NCBI GenBank assembly: GCA_030041135.1 | Contig: JASHOL010000405.1 | Location: 1-33,371 of the forward strand | Direction of reading: 5' to 3' | Origin: Streptosporangiaceae bacterium | Lineage (GTDB): Bacteria > Actinomycetota > Actinomycetes > Streptosporangiales > Streptosporangiaceae | Length of the DNA: 33,371 nt | In this document: positions 22,844 to 31,410 of the stretch, piece by piece | How positions within the stretch are numbered: position 1 is the stretch's first letter | How the letters are laid out: every line of letters begins with the position of its first letter | Notes under the pieces: model-generated | What the model saw: only the letters and a program-made list of their open reading frames with translations | What the model was told of the DNA's origin: nothing | Databases searched by the model: none | Translations under genes and position numbers: made by a program

Positions 22844-23273
22844 CTGGCTTCGCTCCCGCCCGGCCCTGGCGAGCCGTTAGCCACCGATGATTCCTTACCG
22901 GGGTACGCGGCTGAGCCGCCGACCCGACCCCGGGACTCACCCGATGCAGAAGGGAGATTGCACGGTGACAGTTGCCAGGATACTCACGGTACGTGCCCGC
23001 AGGTGTTTGTCCGCGCCGTAGTGCTGCTGGCAGTTGACGGCTGGCAGTGCTCCCAGTAGAACGTGTTTCAATTCCGCCTGAATGATATCGCCGCGCACCG
23101 GTGGCCGGTATGCCGGTGCCTGACCAGCGTGACCCGAAGCTCGCCCAGGGCCAGCTCCGGGGCTGGCCGCGCGGTCACCTGCCGGAGCCGGCGGTCGCGG
23201 TCACTGGCCTGTAAAGGCCTGACCAGGGGATTCTCGGCGGAGACGCTGACGTTCGAGGCCGGCGCTGACCTGC
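22844..23273. other. Gap inside the heme region, nothing convincing
   Basis: This 430-base stretch lies between the GT-C-like gene and the prim-pol-like gene. Frames on both strands give Arg/Ala/Ser-rich translations without motifs or ribosome sites. It should hold the promoter for the prim-pol-hemL pair, but I could not identify one with confidence. No terminator-like stem followed by T was seen. Confidence 0.4.
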
Positions 23274-25199
23274 CTACGCGGTGCTGGTGCGAGCCTGCTT
23301 GTGGTGATGAGGCGCCGCGCGCGCCAGTGCCCGGCGCCACCAGGGTCCTTGCAGCCGCCACCCAAGGACGCCGTCATTCGCCGCAGCCGGCCGGCCGAAG
23401 AGCTCGGTCAGGAACCTGGCCAGGGCGGTGCCGGGCCCGCTCAGGCAGAGGATTGCGCCGACCCGCAAGTCCCTGAGCGCGTCGACGGCCTGGCGGGGAG
23501 ACGGACCCGGCCGCGGCGGCGTGTCCGCAAGCCGGTCGAGCGCCAGCACCGCGCCTTTCTCAGTTTGATTCCACACGGCCCCGGTCTCGCACTGAGCGCC
23601 GCGACCGGTGCGGGACCTGACCATGCACGAGCCGCCGACGATGGAGATCGGCGCATTCGTCAACGCCTGCCAGGCCATGATCTGCGACGTCTCGTGCGGG
23701 ACGACGAAGACCGGAGCGTAGGGCCTGAGGTGAAGTCGCATCAGGACCGCGCTCCAGCCTGGCGGCGCCGGAATGGCGGCAGCAGCGGGAACCGGCCGAG
23801 GTATGAGCGGGATGAGCACGATGACCAGCGATGCAATCGCGGTCCCGGCCAGGGCGGGCCTGCGCCAGTCCTGGTGCCGGCGTACCGCCGCGATAACGTG
23901 ATCGGCCGCGAACGCGATCACGACCACGGCTAGCCCGTCGGTAAGGATCGACAGCCTGGGCACGACCGTCTGGCTCAGCAGCGGCAGCTTCACCAGCCAG
24001 TGCCATGGCAGGAGGTAACCCTGGACCGGGATGCCGAACACGTACGTACGGTGCTCGCCCAGGCCGATGAGTTCGAGCAGAGCGAACGAAATCCCGGCAG
24101 ACCGGATCCTGATGTCCCGCCACAGCCAGATCGTCGCCGCGGCAACGGCGATGAGCAGCGGCCAGCCCAGGTAGGCATAGGTCTCGACCGGCCACTGGGC
24201 GGTATTGACCATGAACTGGTCGTAGTTGCCGTGCAGGAGCATGACCAGTGGCGCGGTGAAAAGGTCGGCCTCATGATTGCCGTACCGAGGGATGTGCCAG
24301 GGGACGCCGGTCTGGGCCAGCGGGCCGCGCAGCTGCGACAGCAACGCGTCGCCGCAGATCACCCCCGTGACTAGGAGCGCCACCCCTACTCCCGCGGCCG
24401 CGGTCAAGATGTTCGCCCGCAGCACGCCCGGCCGCTGGATTAGCAGGATTACCGCCAGCACCGCTCCCGCAAGAACGGCGAACACCAGAAGCTCAGCCCC
24501 GAGGAAGATCTGCGCAGAGACCAGCAGTCCGAGCCATAGGCCCGTCAGCACCCACCGGCCCCGCCCTGTGGCCAGCCGGAGCGCCGCATCGACCATGAGC
24601 GGTGGTAGCGCGGCGAATTGCAGCTGATAGTGGTCGGTGGCCGCGACGAGCATGGCCGGGGAGAACCCGTAGATTGCCCCGCCGATCGCGGCGCCGGTGA
24701 GGCCCGCTCCCCACCGGCGGAGCACTACGAACATCGCGATCGCCGACAGGGCGAAGCCGGCCGTCAGCAGCACGGCCAGGCTCGCGAGGGGGCCGGCCAG
24801 CCAGGTCACCGGCGCGAGCACGATGCCGGCGTCAAGCAGGGCGTTGTTCCACATCATGTTGATGCCCTGCGGCCAGTTAACCGTCGTACTGACCAGCGCT
24901 GGCAGGTGGCCGTGCGCGAGCGCGGTCGCCGGGTAGCGTATGAACCACATGTCGTCAAGCACGTCGCCGTTGACGACCTTGTCCCCGGTGTCGGGTGCCA
25001 TGACCGACGGATGCGCCCAGATCCGCCACGTGACCGCGAACGCGGCCAGGACGTAGACCAGGGTGAGCAGCCATGGAACCCACCGCCGGTAATCCCGCTG
25101 GCGGCCGGTCACGCCCTCGGCGTGACCTCTCGCCGCAACCGAGATCCCCACCCCGCCAACCTTCCCCTCGTGCCTGCCGACAGGCAGGAACAGCCGCAC
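23274..25199 (-). CDS. Polytopic membrane protein, GT-C glycosyltransferase-like
   Basis: A 641-residue protein with about ten to eleven hydrophobic helices, the first at 41-59, and a soluble extracytoplasmic C-terminal region after about residue 480. The loop after helix 1 is acidic (D70, D73, D79, D82, D83 in APDTGDKVVNGDVLDDMWF), as in GT-C transferases, where an Asp in this loop is catalytic and the donor is a polyprenyl-phosphate sugar. A WPQGINMMWNN motif and HGHLP nearby support substrate binding outside the membrane. I do not recognise a named family. The frame opens at GTG 25199; GTG 25151, preceded by GGGGAAGG, is an alternative. It lies between hemB and the prim-pol gene with its own likely promoter, and has no obvious link to heme synthesis. 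Confidence 0.75.
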   Translation of the reverse strand: MRLFLPVGRHEGKVGGVGISVAARGHAEGVTGRQRDYRRWVPWLLTLVYVLAAFAVTWRIWAHPSVMAPDTGDKVVNGDVLDDMWFIRYPATALAHGHLPALVSTTVNWPQGINMMWNNALLDAGIVLAPVTWLAGPLASLAVLLTAGFALSAIAMFVVLRRWGAGLTGAAIGGAIYGFSPAMLVAATDHYQLQFAALPPLMVDAALRLATGRGRWVLTGLWLGLLVSAQIFLGAELLVFAVLAGAVLAVILLIQRPGVLRANILTAAAGVGVALLVTGVICGDALLSQLRGPLAQTGVPWHIPRYGNHEADLFTAPLVMLLHGNYDQFMVNTAQWPVETYAYLGWPLLIAVAAATIWLWRDIRIRSAGISFALLELIGLGEHRTYVFGIPVQGYLLPWHWLVKLPLLSQTVVPRLSILTDGLAVVVIAFAADHVIAAVRRHQDWRRPALAGTAIASLVIVLIPLIPRPVPAAAAIPAPPGWSAVLMRLHLRPYAPVFVVPHETSQIMAWQALTNAPISIVGGSCMVRSRTGRGAQCETGAVWNQTEKGAVLALDRLADTPPRPGPSPRQAVDALRDLRVGAILCLSGPGTALARFLTELFGRPAAANDGVLGWRLQGPWWRRALARAAPHHHKQARTSTA

Positions 25200-25270
25200 T
25201 GAATTCGCCTGCCTCGATCCAGCTAAGACGGATCCCTTGCTGGGAAAGGCGCTGGCGGGACAGCCAACGA

Positions 25271-25300
25271 AGTTTAGGCTCTTTTCACGATCCGAGTCAG
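25271..25300 (-). promoter_or_regulatory. Possible sigma-70-type promoter for the GT-C-like gene
   Basis: Read on the minus strand, CTGACT (25300-25295) and TAAACT (25276-25271) are separated by 18 bases, a fair match to the housekeeping consensus. The predicted transcript would start about 65 bases before GTG 25199. The whole 159-base gap is AT-rich compared with its surroundings. No experimental support. Confidence 0.3.
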
Positions 25301-25358
25301 TGATGTGGCCCCGGAGTAGGACAAAGATGTTATCTCGCTTTGCCAGTATTTGACCTTC

Positions 25359-26339
25359 TCAGGTCAACCGCTGGGCCACCTCGGCCGCCCAGTAGCTGAG
25401 GATGATGTCCGCGCCGGCCCGGCTGATAGCGGTCAGCGTCTCCAAGATCGTACGGTCCCGGTCGAGCCAGCCGTTCGCGGCGGCCGCCTCGACCATCGCG
25501 TACTCGCCGCTGACCTGGAAGGCGGCCACGGGCAGTCGCACCCTGGCGGCGATCTGGCTGATCACGTCCAGGTAAGCCAGGGCCGGCTTGACCATGACGA
25601 TGTCGGCGCCTTCCTCGACGTCAAGCAGCACCTCCCGCAGCGCGTCCCTGGCGGCCGGGTCCTGCTGGTAGGCGGCGCGGTCTCCGAACTGCGGCGCGCA
25701 CTCGGCCGCGTCCCTGAACGGACCGTAGAACGCCGAGGCGTACTTGGCCGAGTACGCGCAGATCGCCACGTCGGCGTGCCCGGCCGAGTCCAGCGCGGTA
25801 CGGATCGCCGCCACCTGGCCGTCCATCATCCCGCTCGGCGCGACCACCTGCGCGCCGGCCTCGGCCTGTGCGAGCGCGATTGCGGCGTAACGATCAAGAG
25901 TCGCGTCGTTGTCGACCTCGCCCCCCGACGTCAGCAGTCCGCAGTGCCCGTGGTCGGTGTACTCGTCCAGGCACAGGTCGGCCATCAGCACTGTCTCGCC
26001 GCCGAGGTCGGCGGCCAGGTCGCGCAGCGCCACCTGCACGATGCCGTCGGGGTCATCGGCAGCCGAACCGCGGCCGTCCTTGACTGCGGGAATGCCGAAC
26101 AGGATCAGCCCGCCGACACCGGCAGTCACCGCCTCGGCGGCGGCCTTGCGCAGGCTGTCCCTGGTGTGCTGGACGACTCCTGGCATCGACGCCACGGGCT
26201 GGGGCTCGCCGATGCCTTCCTTCACGAAGAGCGGCTGTACAAGGCCGGCGGGACGGACGCTGACCGGGGCGACCAGCCTGCGCATCGGCGGTGTCCGGCG
26301 CAGCCGTCTTGGTCTGGAAACGGGGTAGCTCGGGGTCAT
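25359..26339 (-). CDS. hemB: Porphobilinogen synthase (5-aminolevulinate dehydratase)
   Basis: This 326-residue enzyme condenses two 5-aminolevulinate molecules to porphobilinogen. Both Schiff-base lysines are present: K199 in AYSAKYASAFYGPFRDA and K251 in MVKPALAYLDV. The metal region reads DLCLDEYTDHGHCG (121-134): it keeps C123 and C133 but has Asp at 125 where zinc-type enzymes have the middle cysteine, so it is a mixed site and may depend on magnesium rather than three-Cys zinc. RRLRRTPPMRRLV (11-23) is the usual N-terminal arm of the octamer. ATG 26339 has AGGAG eight bases upstream. It lies 55 bases after hemD, so it is probably in the same transcript. Confidence 0.97.
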   Translation of the reverse strand: MTPSYPVSRPRRLRRTPPMRRLVAPVSVRPAGLVQPLFVKEGIGEPQPVASMPGVVQHTRDSLRKAAAEAVTAGVGGLILFGIPAVKDGRGSAADDPDGIVQVALRDLAADLGGETVLMADLCLDEYTDHGHCGLLTSGGEVDNDATLDRYAAIALAQAEAGAQVVAPSGMMDGQVAAIRTALDSAGHADVAICAYSAKYASAFYGPFRDAAECAPQFGDRAAYQQDPAARDALREVLLDVEEGADIVMVKPALAYLDVISQIAARVRLPVAAFQVSGEYAMVEAAAANGWLDRDRTILETLTAISRAGADIILSYWAAEVAQRLT

Positions 26340-26394
26340 CGTGCTCCTGACCGTTCTGTTTTCTGGCCTGGTGCCGGGCCCGCAGGTCCCGGCG

Positions 26395-28026
26395 TTACCT
26401 GATCCTCCGACGGGCGCCGCGACGACGTTCGCTCGGCTTGCGGACCGGCTCGCCTGCCTCCATCGCCGCGTCGCGGATCTTGGCGCCGTGGGCCGCGAGC
26501 GCCTCGACCAGCGCGGGGATCGACGGCTTGTCGGCTACCACGTCGACCCGCAGCCCGAACTCGGCCGCGGTCTTGGCCGTCTGCGGCCCGATGACCGCGA
26601 TGACTGTCACCGCGTGCGGCTTGCCCGCGATGCCGATGAGATTCCTGACGGTCGAGGACGAGGTGAACAGCACCGCGTCGAATCCGCCGCCCTTGATCGC
26701 CTCGCGGATCGGGGCCGGCGGCGGAGCCGCGCGCACTGTCCGGTACGCCGTGACGTCCTCTGCCTCCCAGCCAAGGTCGGTCAGACGGGCCAGCAGGGTC
26801 TCGGTCGCGATGTCCGCTCGCGGCAGCAGCACACGGTTGATCGGGTCCAGGATGTCGTCGTAGGCAGGCCACGCGTCGGCCAGGCCCTCGGCCGACTGGT
26901 CACCCTCGGGCACCAGGTCCGGCATGATCCCGAACGCCCGGAGAGCCTGAGCAGTCGCGTCGCCGACAGCGGCCACCTTGACGCCCGCGAACGCGCGCGC
27001 GTCCAGGCCATATTCCTCGAACTTCTCCCGGATCGCGCGGACCGCGTTGACTGACGTGAAGCCGATCCACTGGTACCTGCCGGTGACCAGGCCCTTGACC
27101 GCTCGCTCCATTTGCTGCGGGGTCCGCGGCGGCTCGACCGCGATCGTCGGGACCTGCTCGGGCACGGCGCCCCTGGCCGCGAGCAGGTCGCAGACCTCGT
27201 CTGCCTGCTCCTTCGTCCTCGGCACCAGGACCCGCCAGCCGAACAGCGGCTTCGTCTCGAACCAGGACAGGGCCGGCTGCTGGGTGACGCCGTCGCCGAC
27301 GACGGCGACCGCCGGACCGCTCGCGGTCAGGAGGCTGACCCCGGCCGCCTTCAGGTCGGCCGCGACGGTCCCGAGCGTCCCGACGACCGTGTGCTGGTCC
27401 GTTGTGGTGCCGTTCCAGGTGATCGCCAACGGCGAGGTCTCCGACCATCCGGCCGCGATCAGCATCTTGCCGATGTCCACCGGGCCGGTCTCGGCGCCGA
27501 GGATGACCAGCGTGCCGTCGCTGGCCGAAACCCGGCTGGCCTCGCCCGCGTGGATGATCCGGACATCCCCGGCCGAGTCAGAGGTCAGCGGGATCCCGGC
27601 GTACTCCGGCACGGCGGTGGCGGCCGACAAGCCGGGAATCACCTCGAACGGCACCTTGGCCCTGGCGCACGCCGCCGCGTCGGCGGCCGCGTGACAGAAC
27701 ATGAACGGATCCCCGCTGAACAGCCGCACGACCAGCTGGCCGGCCCTGGCCGCCTTGATCAGCATCTTCGGGTCCTGCTGCTGCGCGTCCGAGTCGGCGA
27801 TCGTGGCACCGGGCTTGACCAGATGGCCGAGGCGCTCGCTGATCCACGGCGCCGCCACCACCAGGTCGGCACGGCCGATCACGCTCGCCGCCCGCACCGT
27901 GAGAAGGCCTTCGTCGCCGGGCCCGGCCCCGACAAATGCCACCCAACCGGGTGTGGTCACCGCCTCCGAAATCTTGTCGCTCGCCGTCTTCGCCTGCCTG
28001 CCGGCCTTGCCGATCGTGGGGTTCAC
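26395..28026 (-). CDS. hemD: Fused uroporphyrinogen-III C-methyltransferase / uroporphyrinogen-III synthase
   Basis: A 543-residue two-domain protein. Residues about 28-260 are a SUMT (CobA/CysG-type) methyltransferase with VGAGPGDEGLLTVRA (32-46), RLFSGDPFMF and the PEYAGIPLTS motif, which methylates uroporphyrinogen III to precorrin-2 for siroheme and cobalamin. Residues about 270-520 form the HemD domain, which cyclises hydroxymethylbilane, with VLVPRTKEQ, IGFTSVNAVRAI and LFTSSSTVRNL as the paired Rossmann-like repeats. The tail is basic (RRRGARRRIR). This fusion is usual in actinobacteria. The GTG at 28026 overlaps the stop of hemC by four bases (GTGA), so it is translationally coupled to rex-hemA-hemC. 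The product supplies both the heme route and the branch to siroheme. Confidence 0.95.
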   Translation of the reverse strand: MNPTIGKAGRQAKTASDKISEAVTTPGWVAFVGAGPGDEGLLTVRAASVIGRADLVVAAPWISERLGHLVKPGATIADSDAQQQDPKMLIKAARAGQLVVRLFSGDPFMFCHAAADAAACARAKVPFEVIPGLSAATAVPEYAGIPLTSDSAGDVRIIHAGEASRVSASDGTLVILGAETGPVDIGKMLIAAGWSETSPLAITWNGTTTDQHTVVGTLGTVAADLKAAGVSLLTASGPAVAVVGDGVTQQPALSWFETKPLFGWRVLVPRTKEQADEVCDLLAARGAVPEQVPTIAVEPPRTPQQMERAVKGLVTGRYQWIGFTSVNAVRAIREKFEEYGLDARAFAGVKVAAVGDATAQALRAFGIMPDLVPEGDQSAEGLADAWPAYDDILDPINRVLLPRADIATETLLARLTDLGWEAEDVTAYRTVRAAPPPAPIREAIKGGGFDAVLFTSSSTVRNLIGIAGKPHAVTVIAVIGPQTAKTAAEFGLRVDVVADKPSIPALVEALAAHGAKIRDAAMEAGEPVRKPSERRRGARRRIR

Positions 28027-28982
28027 CTGTCATCGTCCCCGCTGCTGATGTGCCCGTCGGATACTGCCCGACCGGGCACTGCCGTATACGTTCCTGCCCC
28101 GCGGCTGAGCAGTTCGCTGGCCACATGCCGGCCAATGGCCTCCGCCATGGCCAGTGGTCCGCTCGCGCTGCCCCGAAGCGCCATGCCCCCGTCAGCTGCC
28201 ACGACCACGGCGCGCAGCCGAAGTACCTCAGTCCCGGCAGCATACGCGCCGACCGGGGCGCCACAGCCCGTCGCCAGCGCCCCGAGCATGCTGCGTTCCG
28301 CTGCCGTAGCGGCGCGGCTGTGCTTGTCGTCGACGCTTGCGAGCAGCGCAACGAGATCTTCCCTGCCTGCGCGGCACTCAACCGCCAGCGCGCCCTGGCC
28401 GGGGCATGGCAGCATCTCATCCGGCTCGAATACCTGAGTAACGGCATCCAGCCGCCCAATTCGCGCCAGCCCTGCATACGCCAGGACGACCGCGTCCAGA
28501 TCGCCAGAGTCCACTCGGCCGAGCCGGGTGCCGGCGTTGCCGCGAACGGGAACCGGCCGGAGGTCCGCCCTCAGCATCAGCAGCTGGGCGGCGCGCCGCA
28601 GCGAGCCGGTCCCGATCCGCGCGCCGCGCGGCAGGTCGGCGAGCTTGGCGCCGTCCTGCGCGGCCAGTGCGTCCCGTGGGTCGTCCCTGACCGGGACCGC
28701 CGCCAGGACAATACCCTCGGCCGCGCCGGTCGGGAGGTCTTTCATCGAGTGCACCGCGAGGTCCACCTCGCCGGCGAGCAGCGCGCCGCGCAGCGCGCTG
28801 ACGAACACACCAGTGCCGCCGATCTGAGTCAGCTCGCCCGCGTTCACGTCGCCCGCCGACGTGATGCCGACCAGCTCGCAGTGGCGCCCCGTCTGGGCCG
28901 TCAGGGCGTCGGCGACCTGGCGCGACTGCACCATCGCCATCGGGCTGCGCCTGGTGCCGATCCGCAGGACAGGCTCGCTCAT
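28023..28982 (-). CDS. hemC: Hydroxymethylbilane synthase (porphobilinogen deaminase)
   Basis: This 319-residue enzyme polymerises four porphobilinogen units. The catalytic aspartate is D82 in HSMKDLP, and C240 in LATGCGAPVGAY is the attachment site of the dipyrromethane cofactor. Conserved arginines for substrate carboxylates occur in GTRRSPMAM, GTGSLRRAAQ and GNAGTRLGR. Length and domain order are normal. ATG 28982 overlaps the hemA stop by four bases (ATGA), and its own stop overlaps the GTG of hemD. It is part of the rex-hemA-hemC-hemD unit, so its expression is likely governed by Rex through the upstream operator. Confidence 0.97.
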   Translation of the reverse strand: MSEPVLRIGTRRSPMAMVQSRQVADALTAQTGRHCELVGITSAGDVNAGELTQIGGTGVFVSALRGALLAGEVDLAVHSMKDLPTGAAEGIVLAAVPVRDDPRDALAAQDGAKLADLPRGARIGTGSLRRAAQLLMLRADLRPVPVRGNAGTRLGRVDSGDLDAVVLAYAGLARIGRLDAVTQVFEPDEMLPCPGQGALAVECRAGREDLVALLASVDDKHSRAATAAERSMLGALATGCGAPVGAYAAGTEVLRLRAVVVAADGGMALRGSASGPLAMAEAIGRHVASELLSRGAGTYTAVPGRAVSDGHISSGDDDR

Positions 28983-30424
28983 CGCTGGTTTCCTCCGGGT
29001 GGGATGGTCGCCTGAACGGTGCCAGCCTGGGGGGACGACCCCCCTGGTCCCCCCGCGGTGCCAGCCCGCGGGGACGCGGTGAGGCTGGCATCGGCGTGTG
29101 CGACCGACTGGACGGCGGCCGGGTCCAGGTCGAAGAGGACTCGCAGGGCGTCCTCATAGCTATCGGCGCCTGGCCTTCCGGCCAGCTCCTTGACCCGGAC
29201 GGTGGGTGCGTGCAACAGCTTGTCCGCGATCCGGTTCATGGACTTGGCCACCTCCTCGAGCACCGCGGCATCGATGCCGCCAATCCGCCCAGCCAGGCGG
29301 GCCAGCTCCGATTCCACGACGCCGGCGGCCTTGGCCCGCAGCGCCACGACCGTCGGGGTAACTCGATCTGCCCGGCCCGCAGAAAGGTAAGCCTCGAGTT
29401 CGTCGGCCACGATCTGGCGCGCGGCCTCGATGGCGGCCTCGCCCGGCTGCATGCCGGACGCGTCCGCGGCCGCCAGCGTCTCCAGGTCGGTCACGGCCGC
29501 GCCTGGGATGTCGCCGACGCCGGGCTCGACGTCGCGCGGCAGCGCCAGGTCCAGCAGCACCAGGGGGCGCGGGCGGCCGGGCTTCCCGTGCCGTGCTAGC
29601 GCGTCGTGCACCATCTCGGCGGTAATGACGTGGCCTGGCGCACCCGTGCACGTCATTACCAGGTCGGCCGCGGCCATCAGACCGGGCAGGTCGGCCATGC
29701 TCGCCGGCCGACCGCCGTGCTGGGCGGCCAGCCGCTCGGCGCGGTACCGGGTCCGGTTGGCGATCACTAGGCTGGCCGCGCCGGCCCTGGCAACGCTGGC
29801 CGCGGCCAGACCGCTCATGGCCCCGGCCCCGATGACCAGTACGTCCAGGCCGGCTAGCGAGGGCGCGCCTCGTTCCCCTACGGAAGCGATGCCCAACTGC
29901 TCGGCCGCCGCCTGCAGGCCGACGCTGACCAGGCTGGCGCCGGCGCTGCCGACTCCGGTTTCCGACTGAGCGCGCTTTCCGGCCCGCAGCGCCTGGGAGC
30001 CAAGTTCGGCCAGCGACCGGCTCAGCGTGCCCTGCTCGCGCGCGATCCGCAGGGCACTGCGCAACTGGCCGAGTATCTGGCTCTCGCCGACCACCATGGA
30101 GTCGAGGCCGCAGGCTACTTTCAGCAGGTGCTGCACGGCCCGGTCGGCGTAATGCACGTACAGGCACGGGGTCAATTCAGCGTGGGGGACCCCGGAATGG
30201 CGGGACAGCAGGTCGCAGATGGCCGCGACCGCGCCGTGGAACGAGCCGACCTCGGCGTAGATCTCCATCCGGTTGCACGTGCTGAGGATCAGCGTGCCGG
30301 CGACATCATCGGCCCTGGCGACGTCGTGCAGGAGCTTGGTCAGGGCGTCGCCGGCCAGCACGGTCCGCTCAAGCGTCGCCAGCGGCGCGCCCTTATGGCT
30401 CAGACCGACGACCAGCACGCTCAT
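28979..30424 (-). CDS. hemA: Glutamyl-tRNA reductase
   Basis: This 481-residue protein reduces glutamyl-tRNA to glutamate-1-semialdehyde, the committed and usually rate-limiting step of tetrapyrrole synthesis. The catalytic cysteine is C50 in LSTCNRMEIYAEV. ACGLDSMVVGESQILGQ is the family signature, VIGAGAMSGLAA is the NADPH-binding loop, and the C-terminal dimerisation region contains KSMNRIADKLLHAPTVRVKE. About 50 residues after that are a Gly/Ser/Pro-rich tail in which SPRAGTA and SPQAGTV repeat. ATG 30424 overlaps the rex stop by four bases (ATGA). In Streptomyces the homologous rex-hemACD operon is Rex-controlled, and the operator upstream of rex here fits that. Confidence 0.97.
   Translation of the reverse strand: MSVLVVGLSHKGAPLATLERTVLAGDALTKLLHDVARADDVAGTLILSTCNRMEIYAEVGSFHGAVAAICDLLSRHSGVPHAELTPCLYVHYADRAVQHLLKVACGLDSMVVGESQILGQLRSALRIAREQGTLSRSLAELGSQALRAGKRAQSETGVGSAGASLVSVGLQAAAEQLGIASVGERGAPSLAGLDVLVIGAGAMSGLAAASVARAGAASLVIANRTRYRAERLAAQHGGRPASMADLPGLMAAADLVMTCTGAPGHVITAEMVHDALARHGKPGRPRPLVLLDLALPRDVEPGVGDIPGAAVTDLETLAAADASGMQPGEAAIEAARQIVADELEAYLSAGRADRVTPTVVALRAKAAGVVESELARLAGRIGGIDAAVLEEVAKSMNRIADKLLHAPTVRVKELAGRPGADSYEDALRVLFDLDPAAVQSVAHADASLTASPRAGTAGGPGGSSPQAGTVQATIPPGGNQR
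29017..29076. repeat. Direct repeat and G/C hairpin in the hemA tail
   Basis: The 11-mer CGGTGCCAGCC occurs at 29017-29027 and 29056-29066, each followed by a near-identical G-rich GGGGAC, and encodes the repeated SPxAGT peptide on the minus strand. Between them GGGGGG (29029-29034) and CCCCCC (29039-29044) form a perfect stem around ACGA. Slippage or duplication during replication would explain it. Confidence 0.55.
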
Positions 30425-31344
30425 GTTCCTACCGCCTGCGCTCCCGTCCTGTAGTTGACTTCGCTAGCTTCCGGTGCCTGACGGACGTCCGGCCCGACGC
30501 TAAAGCCGACCGCCGGCAAACCGTCTCGCGGCAAGCCGTGTGCTGGCAAGTCCCCTGGTGGAAAGCCGTCCGCCGCGGCGGCGAGGCCAAGTCCGCGGCC
30601 GGCCGCGGCGTCCCGTCGCTGCCCCGCCGCATCCGAGTCCTGATCACGCCCGTCCGGGGCGACTGCGCGCCGCTGCGCGTGGAAAGCCAGGATCTGCAAT
30701 TCGATCGACAGGTCGACCTTACGCACATCGACGCCCGAAGGCACGTTGAGTACGAGTGGCGCGAAGTTAAGAATGCTCGTGACGCCCGCCGCCACCAGCC
30801 GATCGCAGACATTCTGGGCAGCGGCGGCCGGCGTGGCAATGACCCCGATAGACACATGGAAACGCTCGATGACCTGCTCGATCTCGGCGTCGCTGCGGAC
30901 CTTGTGGTGCGCGATCACGGTGCCGACGACGCGTGGATCGCAGTCAAGCAGCGCGGCGATGCGAAATCCGCGGGAAGCGAAGCCGCCGTAGTTCGCCAGC
31001 GCCCGGCCGAGATTTCCGGCCCCGACAATCAGCACCGGCCAGTCCTGGGTCAGGCCCAGCTCGCGAGACACCTGGTAGACCAGGTACTCCACGTCGTACC
31101 CGACGCCCCTGGTGCCGTAGGAGCCCAGGTGCGACAGGTCCTTGCGGAGCTTGGCCGAGTTCACCCCGGTCGCCGCGGCCAGCTCCTCGCTTGACACAGT
31201 CGCCACGTCCTGCTCGGCCAGCGTGTTCAGCGCCCTGAGGTAGACCGGCAGGCGCGCGACCGTCGCGTCAGGGATTCCATGGCCATTGGCCTGGGCTGTG
31301 CTCGCCTTAGCTGAGCGGCTGGCGGACGCAGGGCGGCGGGACAT
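30421..31344 (-). CDS. rex: Redox-sensing transcriptional repressor Rex with an unusual C-terminal tail
   Basis: Rex senses the NADH/NAD+ ratio and represses respiration and heme genes when NAD+ is high. The N-terminal winged-helix domain (25-95) includes RLPVYLRALNTL, TGVNSAKLRKDLSHLGSYG for DNA recognition and RGVGYDVEYL. The NADH-binding Rossmann loop is VGAGNLGRALANY (107-119), and the C-terminal domain ends in VDLSIELQILAFHAQRR. After about residue 226 there is an 80-residue tail, Ala/Gly/Asp/Pro-rich, containing five pentapeptides of the x-G-L-P-x type; most Rex proteins are some 210-250 residues, so this tail is unusual. ATG 31344 is supported by AGGAG about 11 bases upstream. It heads the rex-hemA-hemC-hemD operon, and a Rex operator lies 78 bases ahead of it, implying autoregulation. 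Confidence 0.95.
   Translation of the reverse strand: MSRRPASASRSAKASTAQANGHGIPDATVARLPVYLRALNTLAEQDVATVSSEELAAATGVNSAKLRKDLSHLGSYGTRGVGYDVEYLVYQVSRELGLTQDWPVLIVGAGNLGRALANYGGFASRGFRIAALLDCDPRVVGTVIAHHKVRSDAEIEQVIERFHVSIGVIATPAAAAQNVCDRLVAAGVTSILNFAPLVLNVPSGVDVRKVDLSIELQILAFHAQRRAVAPDGRDQDSDAAGQRRDAAAGRGLGLAAAADGFPPGDLPAHGLPRDGLPAVGFSVGPDVRQAPEASEVNYRTGAQAVGT
30500..30574 (-). repeat. Five imperfect 15-bp tandem repeats in the rex tail
   Basis: On the plus strand units of the form GGCAAGCCGTCnCGC begin at 30500, 30515, 30530, 30545 and 30560, exactly 15 bases apart, with the last four clearly alike and the first more diverged. Read on the coding strand they give the pentapeptides DGFPP, GDLPA, HGLPR, DGLPA and VGFSV. 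The period is a multiple of three, so copy-number changes keep the frame. Confidence 0.75.
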
Positions 31345-31410
31345 GCGCCGGTACTCCTGGGGGCTCGACAGTACATCGGGGCGAGGTCCCGGAAACGGGC
31401 TTCAACGTCC

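Noticed and set aside
26341..28437. Long plus-strand frames opposite hemD
   Set aside because: They mirror the high GC third positions of the real minus-strand gene, which has complete SUMT and HemD motifs.
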